Assembly (NCBI RefSeq): GCF_900112065.1
Contig: NZ_FOKE01000011.1
Location: 89,219 to 153,218 of the forward strand
Reading direction: 5' to 3'
DNA from: Cohnella sp. OV330
Lineage (GTDB): Bacteria; Bacillota; Bacilli; Paenibacillales; Paenibacillaceae
Length of the DNA: 64,000 nucleotides
The first letter of the stretch is position 1. Every line of letters begins with the position of its first letter. A model generated the notes under the pieces. The model was not told the DNA's origin, ran no database searches, and saw nothing but the letters and a program-made list of their open reading frames with translations. The position numbers and the translations under genes are program-made. Below are positions 17,601 to 26,392 of the stretch, one piece after another.

Positions 17601-18941
17601 TTCTATATTTACTTCTGTCTTGCTGCCGCTTTCCACCACGACCCTGTTTACCGTGATGATCTTGCGTTCGTCGAATACGATCGGATTTACCTTGATTGTC
17701 TTATCCCCATTGCTTTCGTAATGATAGCTGGTTGTGCCGGAATTAAAAATAAGGGTTCCTAGGCTGCCATCCGGTCTATAAATAAAGAAGTTGTCCAAAT
17801 TGTTGTCGTCGTTCGCCGTCCAATACGCATGCAGCGCAATGTCCGAAGTCACCGTATTGGAATTGAAATCCCACGCATCGAATATATTCGAAGGATTCAA
17901 GTACCAGTGCGAGAAGCTGTACCCGCTTCTAGTCGGCTCTGCCGGGGCATTGATCTTGTTTCCCTGGATAGCGTCCGGGATGCTCGCAACCGGGCTGCCT
18001 CCCTCGGAGTTGAAGGTGACCGTATACGTTTTCGTCCACTGCGCAGATAACGTGATGTCCCTCATTACTCGATCCGCGGCAAAGTTCCAAGGGGCGACGT
18101 AACCCTCATCGTTGTACCACACCCAGCCCGCAAATTTGTAGCCGCTTTTGGCGGGCGCTTCCGGCGCGCTGATCGGCGAACCCCATGTGACGCCAGTCAA
18201 GCTGGAAACCGCACTGCCGCCATTCGTATCAAAGGTGACGGTATGCATCGTTATCTCGGCTCGCGTTACCGTTAAGGTGTAGGTGATGTTACTCTTATCC
18301 TCGGCTGTCACCTGGATCTGGATCTCGTTTGGACCCACGCCTAGTTCGATCGCGGCCGACGGACTGCCGCTATCCACGGCTGTGCCGTTGACCGTTACAG
18401 TCGCAAGACCGGAACGCGCCGTCGGCGTAACCGTAATGCGATTGACGCTGTAATGCACGTCGGCCGAATACATCGAAAGGTCGGACGGGTCCTGCACGGG
18501 TACCGCACCGTCGGAAAGCGTCAAACTCCGCAGTGTAGCGACTGTATCGATGACTCGCGGTATTTTCAAGTTGTACAGCTTGGTCGTCGTCCCGTCCGCA
18601 GCGGTCACTTTTATCGTAAATTCATTATCGCCCACTGCCAAATCGATCTTGATCCAGCCCTCGTCGTTCACCTCGACGCCGTCCACTTCCGCCTTCGCTC
18701 TGGGGTCGGACAAGTTCGGCGTGAGCTTAACCTGGGCCAGGCCAGCCAAGTTGCCTGCGAGATAGTGGGTGTCATCCATTTTTTCAACAGAGATCGGCTT
18801 TCCAACATCATCATATAATATGACGTTCACTATACCCGTGTCGCTGTCGTCTGCCGCGAGGGCGGAGGCCGCCCAGGATGGCAGAATTCCAGATAGAAGG
18901 AACAGAACCGTTAATAGAGAAATGCTGCGCCTGATTTTCAT
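14700..18941 (-). CDS. Large SLH-domain cell-surface protein with InlB-like and cadherin-like repeats
   Basis: 1413 residues. A signal peptide (MKIRRSISLLTVLFLLSG, cleavage near AASALAADD) is followed by cadherin-like beta-sandwich units (about 35-230), two Listeria-Bacteroides/InlB B-type repeats (about 232-380; FDTNGGSAV...GYKFAGW and NSEGGSPV...GYSFSHWY), two more beta-sandwich units (about 385-570), three further InlB-type repeats (about 575-790), another beta-sandwich (about 800-890), a unique region, and three SLH motifs at the C-terminus (each with a GYPDNTFRP-like core and TRAEF/TREQM/TRAEA). SLH motifs tether proteins to pyruvylated secondary wall polymer. No catalytic domain is visible, so adhesion or matrix function is likely. 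GGAGAG supports the start. The MalT-like gene behind it is the probable activator. Confidence 0.9.
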   Translation of the reverse strand: MKIRRSISLLTVLFLLSGILPSWAASALAADDSDTGIVNVILYDDVGKPISVEKMDDTHYLAGNLAGLAQVKLTPNLSDPRAKAEVDGVEVNDEGWIKIDLAVGDNEFTIKVTAADGTTTKLYNLKIPRVIDTVATLRSLTLSDGAVPVQDPSDLSMYSADVHYSVNRITVTPTARSGLATVTVNGTAVDSGSPSAAIELGVGPNEIQIQVTAEDKSNITYTLTVTRAEITMHTVTFDTNGGSAVSSLTGVTWGSPISAPEAPAKSGYKFAGWVWYNDEGYVAPWNFAADRVMRDITLSAQWTKTYTVTFNSEGGSPVASIPDAIQGNKINAPAEPTRSGYSFSHWYLNPSNIFDAWDFNSNTVTSDIALHAYWTANDDNNLDNFFIYRPDGSLGTLIFNSGTTSYHYESNGDKTIKVNPIVFDERKIITVNRVVVESGSKTEVNIEPGYHEITITVTAINGTTKTYAFGYTGTLSDDNRMQELTLSDGTVPVRTGWEYAANVPNDVRSIKVRPKTAHPNATVTVNGVAVASGSESQEIALKVGLNTIPMVVTAENGTTKADFTLTVTRAASGTTYTIAFDSQGGSAVESLTDVDEETTIGEPEAPTKSGYNFAGWYKEETYATPWSFDTDTVTANATLYAKWTEIPATYTITFDTQGGSEIPSETELFSGSTISEPVPPTKDGFLFAGWYKEPTYVTYWIFRTDRVTADTTIYAKWAPVPATYTVFFLTSGGSAVPKITGVTKGSLISEPEAPTREGYLFGGWYDGEGYTTPWNFGTDKVTENTYLFAKWIANSGSASDNALLERLTITGVSLSFEPEVFAYQASVANGLSSVKVTPRAAESHATIKVNGTVVTSGSESGSLNLKAGGNLIQIEVLAQDGKTVRTYSLTIVRAAAIEAESDTPIPVTPDKAVTVTVPLGVTNAHVSVTPIKVGDSKEATLPLVEVQAATSLGNVSVTIPEGTKITAPSGWDGTIKLPEVQRTDSVSIPSAGVNAVIKVGSDDVTLSFDRAVRLLIPGQGGKSVGFVQGGLFKAIADTISADTQEAADREIAAGGEAALTVGRDLVIWTKHFTQFAAYTPITSDPGSPVGSGSGAAVDSVTIQAASGGTATLKGVHINVPAGASAADIRIMVELVGDISVLPQDSRLQLVGNVYEVKKDSAGDFAKPVVITLPFDKSKVDPVKSTVAVYGLDASTHTWVQLDNPSINEQNGTVSGTVTKLTTFAVLASDRVQEEEPSTDEASLTDLKGHWSEANVRALVKLGAINGYPDNTFRPNANMTRAEFVTAVVKAFKLDAQAGVSFDDTDSHWAKDAIATAVGAGIVDGYSDGRFSPDDLITREQMALIVVRAAKLAEETDSGVSFTDNADISVWARAALATATARGLINGYADGSVKPGMHGTRAEAAAVIRRALSQ

Positions 18942-19010
18942 CTTTTCTCTCCTTTTTATGCTGATCCGGGCTTCATGCTAAAACTATAAAACATTGGGCA
19001 AACGAAATAA

Positions 19011-19050
19011 CCTACCCGCCGGGTAGGTCCAGTCCCATAAATCGGGTAGG
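19011..19050. promoter_or_regulatory. Triple 8-mer activator site upstream of SLH gene
   Basis: CCTACCCG (19011-19018) and CGGGTAGG (19020-19027) form a 17-bp dyad, and CGGGTAGG recurs at 19043-19050, 23 bp away (about two helical turns). It lies 70-109 bp upstream of the surface-protein start. MalT-type regulators bind short asymmetric repeats in direct and inverted arrays, which fits. Confidence 0.7.
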
Positions 19051-19076
19051 CACCTCCCCTGTATGCGCTGCAAAGC

Positions 19077-19106
19077 ACAAAAAAACAGTACCGGGGGTAC
19101 TGTTTC
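19077..19106 (-). terminator. Terminator of MalT-like regulator gene
   Basis: AACAGTACC and GGTACTGTT pair around a CCC loop on the minus strand, followed by seven T. It insulates the regulator gene from the surface-protein promoter. Confidence 0.9.
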
Positions 19107-19118
19107 ATTGGAGCCTGC

Positions 19119-21680
19119 TCAATCCCGTTGCCGATGCCGCTTGACGCGTTCAATGGCCTGCGTGCGATTGTTCACTTCTAGTTTTCGATAAACGTTCTTC
19201 ATATGGAACTTGACCGTATCCAGCGCGATATTCAGCCGAGCGGCGATCTCCTTATAAAGAAAACCTTCCGCCAGCAAATCTAGCACCTTCTCTTCCTGCT
19301 CGGTCAGCGCCTCGTTCGCCAGGAACGGCTTGGACGCGTCGCTGCCGCTTCCTGCAGCTTCAAGAAGCAACTGGACATATTTTAAGGGCAACGACGACTG
19401 TACCGCCGCTTGCTGTTCTATCAGAAGCTCGCTCAACATCTCGATCATGATCGGTCCTTCGTCGAGATAGCTGCGAATATAGCCTGCCGGTTCCGAGATC
19501 CGCAAGGCGATCCCCAGAGGAGCGAACGCTTCATGGGGGCGAGCGGATTGCCGAAGCACCATGCTCTGCACGATCTTCAGCTTGATCCGGCCTCGCAGTC
19601 GCCACTCCTTTTCCGCCAGACGTTCCAACTGCCCGAGCAGCAGCTGCGCGTCTTCGATCCGGTCGTTCGCCGCGAGTACTCTCGCCATGATCAGATACTC
19701 CTCGAGGTAGCGGGTTGTCACCTCGTCCAGATACGACATCCCGCTTTGCGCCAGCCGCTCGTAAGCTTGTTGAGGCTGCCCTTGGCTTAGGAGCAGCCGG
19801 GCTTGCTCCGATCTGATTCGTTTCCAGATGACCTTCCGATCGGGCGAATCGATGCTGAAGCCGAGATCGTCAAGCGCTTCGATCGCCGCCTGGCCGCTTC
19901 TCCCCTGCGCACGTTGAACCCAGGACGATATCAGGCCAATCTGAATCCAGATCCATACATTGGTCCGCAGATCCTCCCGACTCACAGCCTGTCCGACATA
20001 CAACTCAGCTTCATCAAGCCGATTCCATTCGTACAGAAGCAAGCAATAAGTGATATAGAAGTATCCGACGAAGGGGAAATTCTTTTTCTTCTCCCAAGTC
20101 TTTATCCACTTGAGCTGAAATCGCTCCGACTCGCGCAGATCACGGGTCAGCGATAGCATATCCATGAATCCTTCATGCCCCAGGTACCGTTTGCTCGAAG
20201 ACATTTGGAAGCTGCTGCTCTCCGGCAAATATTGCTCCACCAGCTCGAAGTATGCCGAAGATAGCGTCAAGTTCTGCTGAAGGTACGCGAGTATCCCGGA
20301 TAAGTAATAGAGATTGCCCATCAATTGCTGCCAATCGGACTCGGGGAGGAACGCCTTCATGGCCTCGAACCGCTTCTCCGCTTGCTCGGCCCTATGCAGC
20401 CCCTGATCCCATTCCCCATCCATCAGCGACTTGGAGATGTAGTATAGCTGGAACGCCGGCTTGTGCGCATAGCTGCTCTCCGGCAGAGAAGCGATCCATC
20501 TCAGGAGCACATTCCCCTTCAACGGCATGAAGTCCAGCATGATTCGGTCGATGAGCCGTACGGCATCGTCTGCCTGCTGCGCCTTGATGTAGTGCTCCAC
20601 CGCCTCTTCGTAGAGCGCTTGCGTCTCATACCAAACCGCAGCCCGGCGATGCGACTGTCTCCACATCTCCGTATGCTCTCTCGCGCATAGCTGCTGCAAA
20701 AAGTCGGACAACAGATGATGGTACCGAAACCACTGGCGCTGATCGTCCAGCGGAACAATAAACAAATTGAGCTGCTCCAACTGTTCCAATTGGTCCTGAC
20801 TGTCGGCCTTCTCCGTTACCGCTAGGCACATTTCCCAGTTCATGCGGCGAAGAACGGAGGTCGCCAGCAGAAATTCCCGCAAGGAAGCCGCTAAATGCCC
20901 GAATACCTCTTCCATCAAATAATCCGAGATGTGACGTTGGCGGCCGTTGAACTGGCTGATGGTGTCGGCGATGTTGCCGCTTCGCTTCAGCGAGATGGCC
21001 GCAAGCTGCAGTCCGCTCACCCAGCCTTCCGTCTGGCGGAACAGCTCGGCCACTTGCTTCTCCGACAAAGACAGGTCCGTCGTCTCCCGAAAAAAAACGA
21101 CGCCCTCTTCTAGCTCGAATCGCATATCCTCGACCCGGATGACATTGACCTCCCCCTTGGCCAACAGCCGGGCGGTGGGGAAGGGCAATTCGGTTCGGCT
21201 TGCGATATAGAGATGGACATGCGGAGGCAGATAGGCCAGCAAATATCGAACCGCTTCGTTGACTGGCGCACTCTCAATGACGTGGTAGTCATCCAGAATA
21301 AGAACAAAATCGCCTTCAATCGTGTTTAGCTCATTCAACAACGCAGACACGGCGGTATCAATCGATGCCGCTGACTCCGGTTCGATCAGAAATCCGATCG
21401 ATTCGCCGAAGCGCGGGAATCTCTCCCTGATGGAAGCCAAGACGCCGCCCCAGAACGCGCTCCAATCGTTGTCGTACTTGTCCAGCGAGATCCAAGCAGC
21501 CGGGCGGCCGCACTGGCGTGCCCATTCGCTCAGCGCAGTCGTCTTGCCGTAGCCGGCCTGGGCGGACACCAATGTCAGTTTTGTCTCCATGCCTTCCTCC
21601 AGCTTGCGCGCCAACCGCGGTCGGGAAACCAATGATTTTCGCACAGGCGGAATAAGAAGGTTGGTATTTCTAATCATCAT
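19119..21680 (-). CDS. MalT-like LuxR-family ATP-dependent activator
   Basis: 853 residues. Start ATG at 21680 has GGAGG 5 nt upstream (an adjacent ATG at 21677 is equally possible); sequence further upstream in frame is noise. Residues about 20-300 form a STAND NTPase: Walker A in AQAGYGKTT, Walker B in FVLILDDYH, and GWVSGLQLAA of the winged-helix segment. Residues about 330-780 are helical TPR-like repeats, the inducer-sensing region. Residues about 795-850 are a LuxR helix-turn-helix (LTEQEEKVLDLLAEGFLYKEIA, TVKFHMKNVYRKL). By family it is activated by ATP and an inducer. The immediate target is probably the adjacent surface-protein gene. Confidence 0.9.
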   Translation of the reverse strand: MMIRNTNLLIPPVRKSLVSRPRLARKLEEGMETKLTLVSAQAGYGKTTALSEWARQCGRPAAWISLDKYDNDWSAFWGGVLASIRERFPRFGESIGFLIEPESAASIDTAVSALLNELNTIEGDFVLILDDYHVIESAPVNEAVRYLLAYLPPHVHLYIASRTELPFPTARLLAKGEVNVIRVEDMRFELEEGVVFFRETTDLSLSEKQVAELFRQTEGWVSGLQLAAISLKRSGNIADTISQFNGRQRHISDYLMEEVFGHLAASLREFLLATSVLRRMNWEMCLAVTEKADSQDQLEQLEQLNLFIVPLDDQRQWFRYHHLLSDFLQQLCAREHTEMWRQSHRRAAVWYETQALYEEAVEHYIKAQQADDAVRLIDRIMLDFMPLKGNVLLRWIASLPESSYAHKPAFQLYYISKSLMDGEWDQGLHRAEQAEKRFEAMKAFLPESDWQQLMGNLYYLSGILAYLQQNLTLSSAYFELVEQYLPESSSFQMSSSKRYLGHEGFMDMLSLTRDLRESERFQLKWIKTWEKKKNFPFVGYFYITYCLLLYEWNRLDEAELYVGQAVSREDLRTNVWIWIQIGLISSWVQRAQGRSGQAAIEALDDLGFSIDSPDRKVIWKRIRSEQARLLLSQGQPQQAYERLAQSGMSYLDEVTTRYLEEYLIMARVLAANDRIEDAQLLLGQLERLAEKEWRLRGRIKLKIVQSMVLRQSARPHEAFAPLGIALRISEPAGYIRSYLDEGPIMIEMLSELLIEQQAAVQSSLPLKYVQLLLEAAGSGSDASKPFLANEALTEQEEKVLDLLAEGFLYKEIAARLNIALDTVKFHMKNVYRKLEVNNRTQAIERVKRHRQRD

Positions 21681-21760
21681 CGAGGCCTCCGCATGGTGAA
21701 TTAACCGATTACTGTATATATCGATCTTTTTCTGCGTACACGACAGCGGATCCCTCCCCG

Positions 21761-22735
21761 TTATGAATCTTGAGCCGTTAACTGCCTCCGACCGGCGTCC
21801 CAGCGCCAACTTGGATCGCCTTGCAGATGCAGGCCGCCATACCATTCGTCCAGTCCCTTTAATTGCCCGTCTTTTATGCCAGCCGCGACAGCCCACCCCG
21901 TCTCCGTCAACGATACGACGTTTTCGGGACCTCCAGGCATTGCACTAGGGCTTCGTATATCCAATAAAGCATGGGGCTGTTCCGCCATCCTCCTGAGCCG
22001 ATACCAGAATTCCAGATCGCCCATCCCTAACAAAATTAATCGGTCTCCCACTTCCTTAAACAGCTCGAGCGGCGTATCCGTCCCATCCCGGACAAGCGCC
22101 AAGACAGTCTGCTCTACGATGCCGAGCCCGTTGAACGCGGAGGGCAGGCGGGATAAATGCATTTCAAGCGCTGCGTGGGCGAAGGGTAGCGCCGACGTGT
22201 CTTCTTGTAAAATTCCAACATGCTGTCCGATATCCGACGAAGCGTACGCCTCCCAGATCCTCCTGCCCGTCTCGAGCTCCCGCTCTCCGATCCTGCTCCA
22301 TGTGCCTGCCAAGGTCTCCAGTTGCTCCACGGTCAGCTGTCCCAAGCCATGGAACCGTTCAATGCCAGGATACGCCCCGATGCACAGCAGATTCAGAACC
22401 GTATCTCCAAGCTCTTGCTGCGAAAACCAATGCAGCAAATAACCGAGCATCAGCTGATCGAACAAATCGTGCTCGAACCAAAGCACGATCTCGTCGTACT
22501 GGCGGAAGTTCTGCAGGATCTGCTCCTGAGATGCGCAGGCTGCCGCATATTCGTCTGCCGGAATGCCCATGGTCCTCTCCAGATAGGCCGCTCTGGCCGT
22601 TCTGGCTTGCGGCGCGTCCATTTTTACAAACGTCGGACCTACGGGATACACTTCTCTCCAGACCAGGACATCTCCGCGGATATTCCCTTTCCGCAGCTTG
22701 TCGCCGACGCTGTCGCCGTTTACGATGTGGAGCAT
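21761..22735 (-). CDS. DUF1835 domain-containing protein
   Basis: 324 residues. The N-terminus MLHIVNGDSVGDKLRKG followed by VLVWREVYPVGPTF is the DUF1835 signature, and DEIVLWFEHDLFDQLMLGYLL is typical of the same family. The C-terminal part (about 210-320) contains ALVRDGTDTPLELFKEV and resembles the DUF3658-like companion region. GAGGAGG is 7 nt before the ATG. No enzymatic function has been established that I know of. It is transcribed in the same direction as the MalT-like gene but 80 nt away. Confidence 0.82.
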   Translation of the reverse strand: MLHIVNGDSVGDKLRKGNIRGDVLVWREVYPVGPTFVKMDAPQARTARAAYLERTMGIPADEYAAACASQEQILQNFRQYDEIVLWFEHDLFDQLMLGYLLHWFSQQELGDTVLNLLCIGAYPGIERFHGLGQLTVEQLETLAGTWSRIGERELETGRRIWEAYASSDIGQHVGILQEDTSALPFAHAALEMHLSRLPSAFNGLGIVEQTVLALVRDGTDTPLELFKEVGDRLILLGMGDLEFWYRLRRMAEQPHALLDIRSPSAMPGGPENVVSLTETGWAVAAGIKDGQLKGLDEWYGGLHLQGDPSWRWDAGRRQLTAQDS

Positions 22736-22804
22736 CGCGATTCCTCCTCTATGTGCCAGCTCCTTCCATTTTACCGTAAATCCGCTTTGCCAGGGACGCT
22801 TTCC

Positions 22805-24122
22805 TTATTTCTTGCCCTGCGTCAGCATGAACGCCGGGATGACCGCCAGCACGGTGAAGCCGAAGGACCACCAGAAGGCCGACTGATAAGCGTGGGCGGC
22901 CGCGTTCATGCCGGAAACCGCCGCGCTTCTGAGCTGGCGATCGATGACGGTCGCTAGAATCGCCGAGCCGAAGGCGCCCCCGATCGTCTGGAAGATCCGC
23001 GTCGAGATGCTGGCGTGCGGAATCTGCTGCTTGCTCAGTCCAGCGTAGGCGGACACCATGATCGGGATGAAGATGCCGTTCAATGCCGCTCCGCGTACGA
23101 ACTGCGCGATACCGAGCAGGACATGATTCGTATCCGCTCCGGAGTGCGCGAACGGGATCGTGCCGATCGCCGTCGCCGCCAGGCTGAGCAGCACGATATT
23201 GCGCGAGCCCATTCGGTCCGCCAGCCCGCCGATCCAGCTCCGCGTCGCCAGCATGCCGAGCCCTTGCGGAATGAGCAGCAGCCCCGTTTCCAGCACGCCC
23301 TCGCCGCGTACTTGCTGATAATACAGCGGCAGCAGCAGCATCGCCCCGTTCATCACCATCCCCGTCAGGAACAGCGTCACGTTCGAAGCGAGAAAATGAC
23401 GGGACCGGAACAGCCGAAGATCGAGGAGCGGCGATTGTCTCCTGCGCAGCGCGTAGACGACGTAAGCCGCCGTCAGGACGATCCCTCCAGCCAGCGGAAG
23501 CGAAACCTTCAAATTGCTCAAACCGCCCTGCATACTGGCCTCGGATATGCCGTAGATAAGGCCGGCAAAGGCTGGGGACAATAGCATGAGCCCGATGACA
23601 TCGAGCTTCGGCTTGTCGCGCGCCGGCTCGTCGATCGGAATATGGCGCCAGCTCAGCCAGATCGCGACGAGCATAATCGGGATGTTCACGTAAAAGATCC
23701 AGCGCCAATCGAGGTTTTGGATGAGCAAACCGCCGATGACGGGACCGAGGATCGGGCCGATCAACGCCGGAATGCTGATGATCGCGATGAGCCTGCCGAG
23801 ATTGCGGCCGCCTGCGGATTGTACGAGCACGTTTTGCATCGTCGGAATGAGCAGCCCCGCGCCGACGCCCTGCAGCAGCCGGAAGCCGATCAGGCTGCCG
23901 GTATTCCATGCCAGCGAACACAAGACGGATGAGACCAGGAAAATGAAGAGCGAGAATAAATACACCTTTTTCCCGCCGAAGCGCTGGATCGCCCATCCAG
24001 AGATCGGCACCGCCAACCCCATCGTGAGCAAAGACGAGGATCAGCGCGATCCTCAATACGCCGGCGTCTATTTTTTCTTTGGGCGGCTTGACCGTTCTCG
24101 CCTCTGCTTGCGCGCTTGCCAT
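22805..24122 (-). pseudogene. Broken DHA2-family MFS drug exporter (deletion plus frameshift)
   Basis: A good start (ATG 24122, AGAGGTGA upstream) encodes about 31 residues of a normal EmrB/QacA N-terminus (LRIALILVF). The frame then changes near 24025-24031 and the rest of the transporter continues in another frame from a point already inside TM2 (LTMGLAVPISGWAIQRFGGKK) through to the end at 22805 (408 residues). Compared with family members of 470-500 residues, roughly 40-50 residues covering TM1 and the following loop are absent. The remainder is well preserved, including motif C (GPILGPVIGGLL). Lesion is recent or an assembly error. Confidence 0.8.
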
Positions 24123-24150
24123 TTGACGTCACCTCTTGTTTTCATTTAGA

Positions 24151-24168
24151 GTACGGTACGTACCGTAC
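24151..24168. promoter_or_regulatory. Perfect 18-bp palindromic operator
   Basis: GTACGGTACGTACCGTAC, a perfect dyad between the divergent MFS and TetR genes. Typical size and position for a TetR-family repressor site controlling both directions. Confidence 0.8.
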
Positions 24169-24267
24169 CCTATATGAACAAGATATGCTTTTTCAGCGAG
24201 AAATGCAATATAATAATGAAAAGAACGCTTATTTTCACACCTATAAGATCGTTGAGAGGATCGAGCG

Positions 24268-24897
24268 ATGGCTGAATCGAAAAAGGAGCAGGCTCCGAAC
24301 AATGGCGCCGGGACGCGCCGGCGGGGCGACGTGCTTGAAAACGCGATTCTGCAGGCGGCCTGGGACGAGCTGGAGACGACCGGCTATAACCGCCTGACGA
24401 TGGAAGCCGTGGCCGTGCGGGCCCAGACGAACAAGACGGCGGTCTACCGAAGATGGCCGAACAAAGCGCAGCTGATCATCGCCGCCCTTATTAAGTTCGC
24501 GCCGAAGCCTTCCCTGGAAGCTGCGGACATGGGCGATCTGCGGACGGACGTGGTGACCTTCCTGCAAGGGATCTTCAAGCCGCTGCAAGCGATCGGCCCC
24601 GAGACCATTCATGGCATCATGAGCGAATATCCCGGCAAGGAGCACCCGATGTCCAAGCCCCTGCCGCCAAGATCCGAGGACGCGCTCTTCGCCGCCATGA
24701 AGGCGATCGTCGGCAACGCGGAGAAGCGCGGCGAGCTGCAGCCGGATCGGCTGCCGGAGCGCGTCATCTCGCTCCCGATCGATCTGCTGCGGTACGAGAT
24801 GCTGACCACCCACGGCTCGGTATCCGAAGATATTGTCGTTCAGATCGTGGACGAGCTGTTCCTGCCGCTGGTCCGGGCGAGCGTTCAAGGCGAATAA
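24268..24897 (+). CDS. TetR/AcrR family regulator of drug exporter
   Basis: 209 residues, GAGAGGATC upstream of ATG. The helix-turn-helix is at about 22-68 (AWDELETTGYNRLTMEAVAVRAQTNKTAVYRRWPNK). The WPNK recognition helix end is that of the TetR_C_11-type regulators of MFS exporters. It is divergent from the damaged exporter across a perfect palindrome and looks intact, so the regulator has outlived its target. Confidence 0.9.
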   Translation: MAESKKEQAPNNGAGTRRRGDVLENAILQAAWDELETTGYNRLTMEAVAVRAQTNKTAVYRRWPNKAQLIIAALIKFAPKPSLEAADMGDLRTDVVTFLQGIFKPLQAIGPETIHGIMSEYPGKEHPMSKPLPPRSEDALFAAMKAIVGNAEKRGELQPDRLPERVISLPIDLLRYEMLTTHGSVSEDIVVQIVDELFLPLVRASVQGE

Positions 24898-24906
24898 AAG
24901 AGACGA

Positions 24907-24941
24907 AGCCCGGCTGCATCGATTGCAGACGGGCTTTTTTG
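24907..24941 (+). terminator. Terminator of TetR gene
   Basis: AGCCCGGCTGCA and TGCAGACGGGCT pair, followed by TTTTTT. Confidence 0.9.
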
Positions 24942-24972
24942 ATCGAATGCATACAGCTTGCTCCCTCGGGGC

Positions 24973-25001
24973 TTGCAAATTAGCCCGAACTGCTGTAGTA
25001 T
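24973..25001 (+). promoter_or_regulatory. tRNA promoter
   Basis: TTGCAA (24973-24978), 17-bp spacer, TAGTAT (24996-25001), 47 nt before the tRNA. Confidence 0.65.
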
Positions 25002-25047
25002 AAGAAATCTGTTCAACGTTCATGATTTACATGCTACGTTATACTAT

Positions 25048-25124
<77 letters not shown>

Positions 25125-25155
25125 ACTTACAATCTCAACTCGGCACATACATAAG

Positions 25156-25196
25156 AATGCCCCTCGACCACGGAAGTGGATGAGGGGCATTTTTCT
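25156..25196. terminator. Bidirectional terminator
   Basis: AATGCCCCTC (25156-25165) pairs with GAGGGGCATT (25182-25191), then T run. It ends both the tRNA and the convergent GIY-YIG gene. Confidence 0.9.
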
Positions 25197-25559
25197 TTAC
25201 TTGAACAACACTTTATCCACGTTGTACTTGGCCTTAAATTCGTTGATAATGTACGTCTCGTAAATTTCTCTATGGACGGGATCCTCGACCAAACAAACCT
25301 CGATTTTGGTCACTTCATTCCGCTTGTCCTTGATGACCGACGCCGTATCCTCGAAATGCTTTTTAATCCGGGGTCTTAGCTTCCGCGCCTTGCCGACGAA
25401 CAGGAGCTCGTCCTTATCGTTATAGAACATAAAGATTCCCGCTTTATCTCTTGGAATCAGGATGAAATCCGTAAATCCGTAAATATGGCTGAGCTCGGGG
25501 GCCTCCTGCTTGTGAATCGTGACATCCGGCGTAGGTACCGTGATTTGTATCATGAACAT
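25197..25559 (-). CDS. Stand-alone GIY-YIG nuclease domain protein
   Basis: 120 residues forming one UvrC-type GIY-YIG domain: KAGIFMFYNDKDELLFVGKARKLRPRIKKHF (GIY and YIG positions read GIF and FVG, with the catalytic Arg in the following helix) and the metal-binding Glu in REIYETYIINEFKAKYN. No UvrC C-terminal parts are present, so this is a small stand-alone nuclease of unknown target. Two ATGs (25559, 25553) are possible starts; neither has a textbook ribosome site. Confidence 0.8.
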   Translation of the reverse strand: MFMIQITVPTPDVTIHKQEAPELSHIYGFTDFILIPRDKAGIFMFYNDKDELLFVGKARKLRPRIKKHFEDTASVIKDKRNEVTKIEVCLVEDPVHREIYETYIINEFKAKYNVDKVLFK

Positions 25560-25749
25560 CCACTCTCTCTTATGTGCTGATTTATTTACGGTTTCGAATC
25601 TGGGTTACATTCTATCCATTCTATCCATTATGATCAAACCCGTCCACCAATATGATACAATTTGACAAATGTAGAAAACGAGGTCTGCGTCGCGTATCCG
25701 GACGGCCGGCTGGCGCTGAGCGCGCGGATGCATGCGCACGGCCAATTTG

Positions 25750-25785
25750 AAGGGCCATCCTCTATTGCGGATGGCCCTTTTTAAA
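25750..25785 (-). terminator. Terminator of the 26258-25794 gene
   Basis: GGGCCATCC and GGATGGCCC pair around an 8-nt loop with T runs on either strand. Confidence 0.85.
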
Positions 25786-25793
25786 TCGACTAT

Positions 25794-26258
25794 TTAATAT
25801 TCGCCTTTAATGACGAAAAACGAGCCGCGAATGGTGCCGGCCAGCTTGGACTTCTGCCTCGCAAACTTGAACTTCTCCTCCAGCTCCTTCGGCACTTCCA
25901 TCCCCTCGGAGAGCTTGAAGCCGACGGCCCGCTTCTTAGGATCGTCTACCGTATACATGACGTTGAGCGACAAGCCGTCTTCATAAAAGACATATGTGAA
26001 CAGGATATTCTCCACCTGAAAACGCGACGTTTCCAGCGGCTTGGCGGCAAACGCAATGTCCCGTTCTTCCTTCAGGATACGATTCACGTAATCAAGGCTC
26101 TCCTGGCTCTCGCTAGCCGGCACGACCGTGAAGGCATGCTCGTATTTGTTCATGAAGTAGCGGGCTTCGTTGGCACGCAAACCAGCCAGAGCTTCCGCTA
26201 CAGGCGAAGACTCCAAACCTACCGTGGACACATCTTTAAAATCGACGACGTAAGACAT
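25794..26258 (-). CDS. Hypothetical protein, 154 aa
   Basis: I do not recognise the family. The protein is soluble, charged (many Lys/Glu in the last 40 residues) and lacks Cys, a signal peptide or a membrane segment. GGAGG 7 nt before the ATG and a near-consensus promoter with an operator-like dyad at its start site indicate a real and regulated single gene. Predicted beta strands (RFQVENILFTYVFYEDGLSLNVMYTVDD) in the centre are followed by a helical, basic tail. It ends at its own terminator. Confidence 0.7.
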   Translation of the reverse strand: MSYVVDFKDVSTVGLESSPVAEALAGLRANEARYFMNKYEHAFTVVPASESQESLDYVNRILKEERDIAFAAKPLETSRFQVENILFTYVFYEDGLSLNVMYTVDDPKKRAVGFKLSEGMEVPKELEEKFKFARQKSKLAGTIRGSFFVIKGEY

Positions 26259-26342
26259 TGAATTACCTCCAATTTTATCCTTTTATTTTGAACAAGAAAG
26301 ATCGACTTTATGCTGCCGTTTCCGAATCTTCATTTCCTATCG

Positions 26343-26392
26343 GACACCTTTTAGTGTCATTTTCATTATAGGATACTTTGTTGGCATGTCAA
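26343..26392 (-). promoter_or_regulatory. Strong promoter with operator-like dyad
   Basis: On the minus strand: TTGACA (26392-26387), 16-bp spacer, TATAAT (26370-26365), then GACACTAAAAGGTGTC (26358-26343) covering the predicted start site. The dyad position suggests a repressor site for the 154-residue gene. Confidence 0.75.

Noticed and set aside
25655..25750. Short frame starting TTGACAAATGTAGAAAACG
   Set aside because: Could be read as a 40-residue peptide but has no ribosome site; the TTGACA may be a stray -35 box. Too weak to call a gene.
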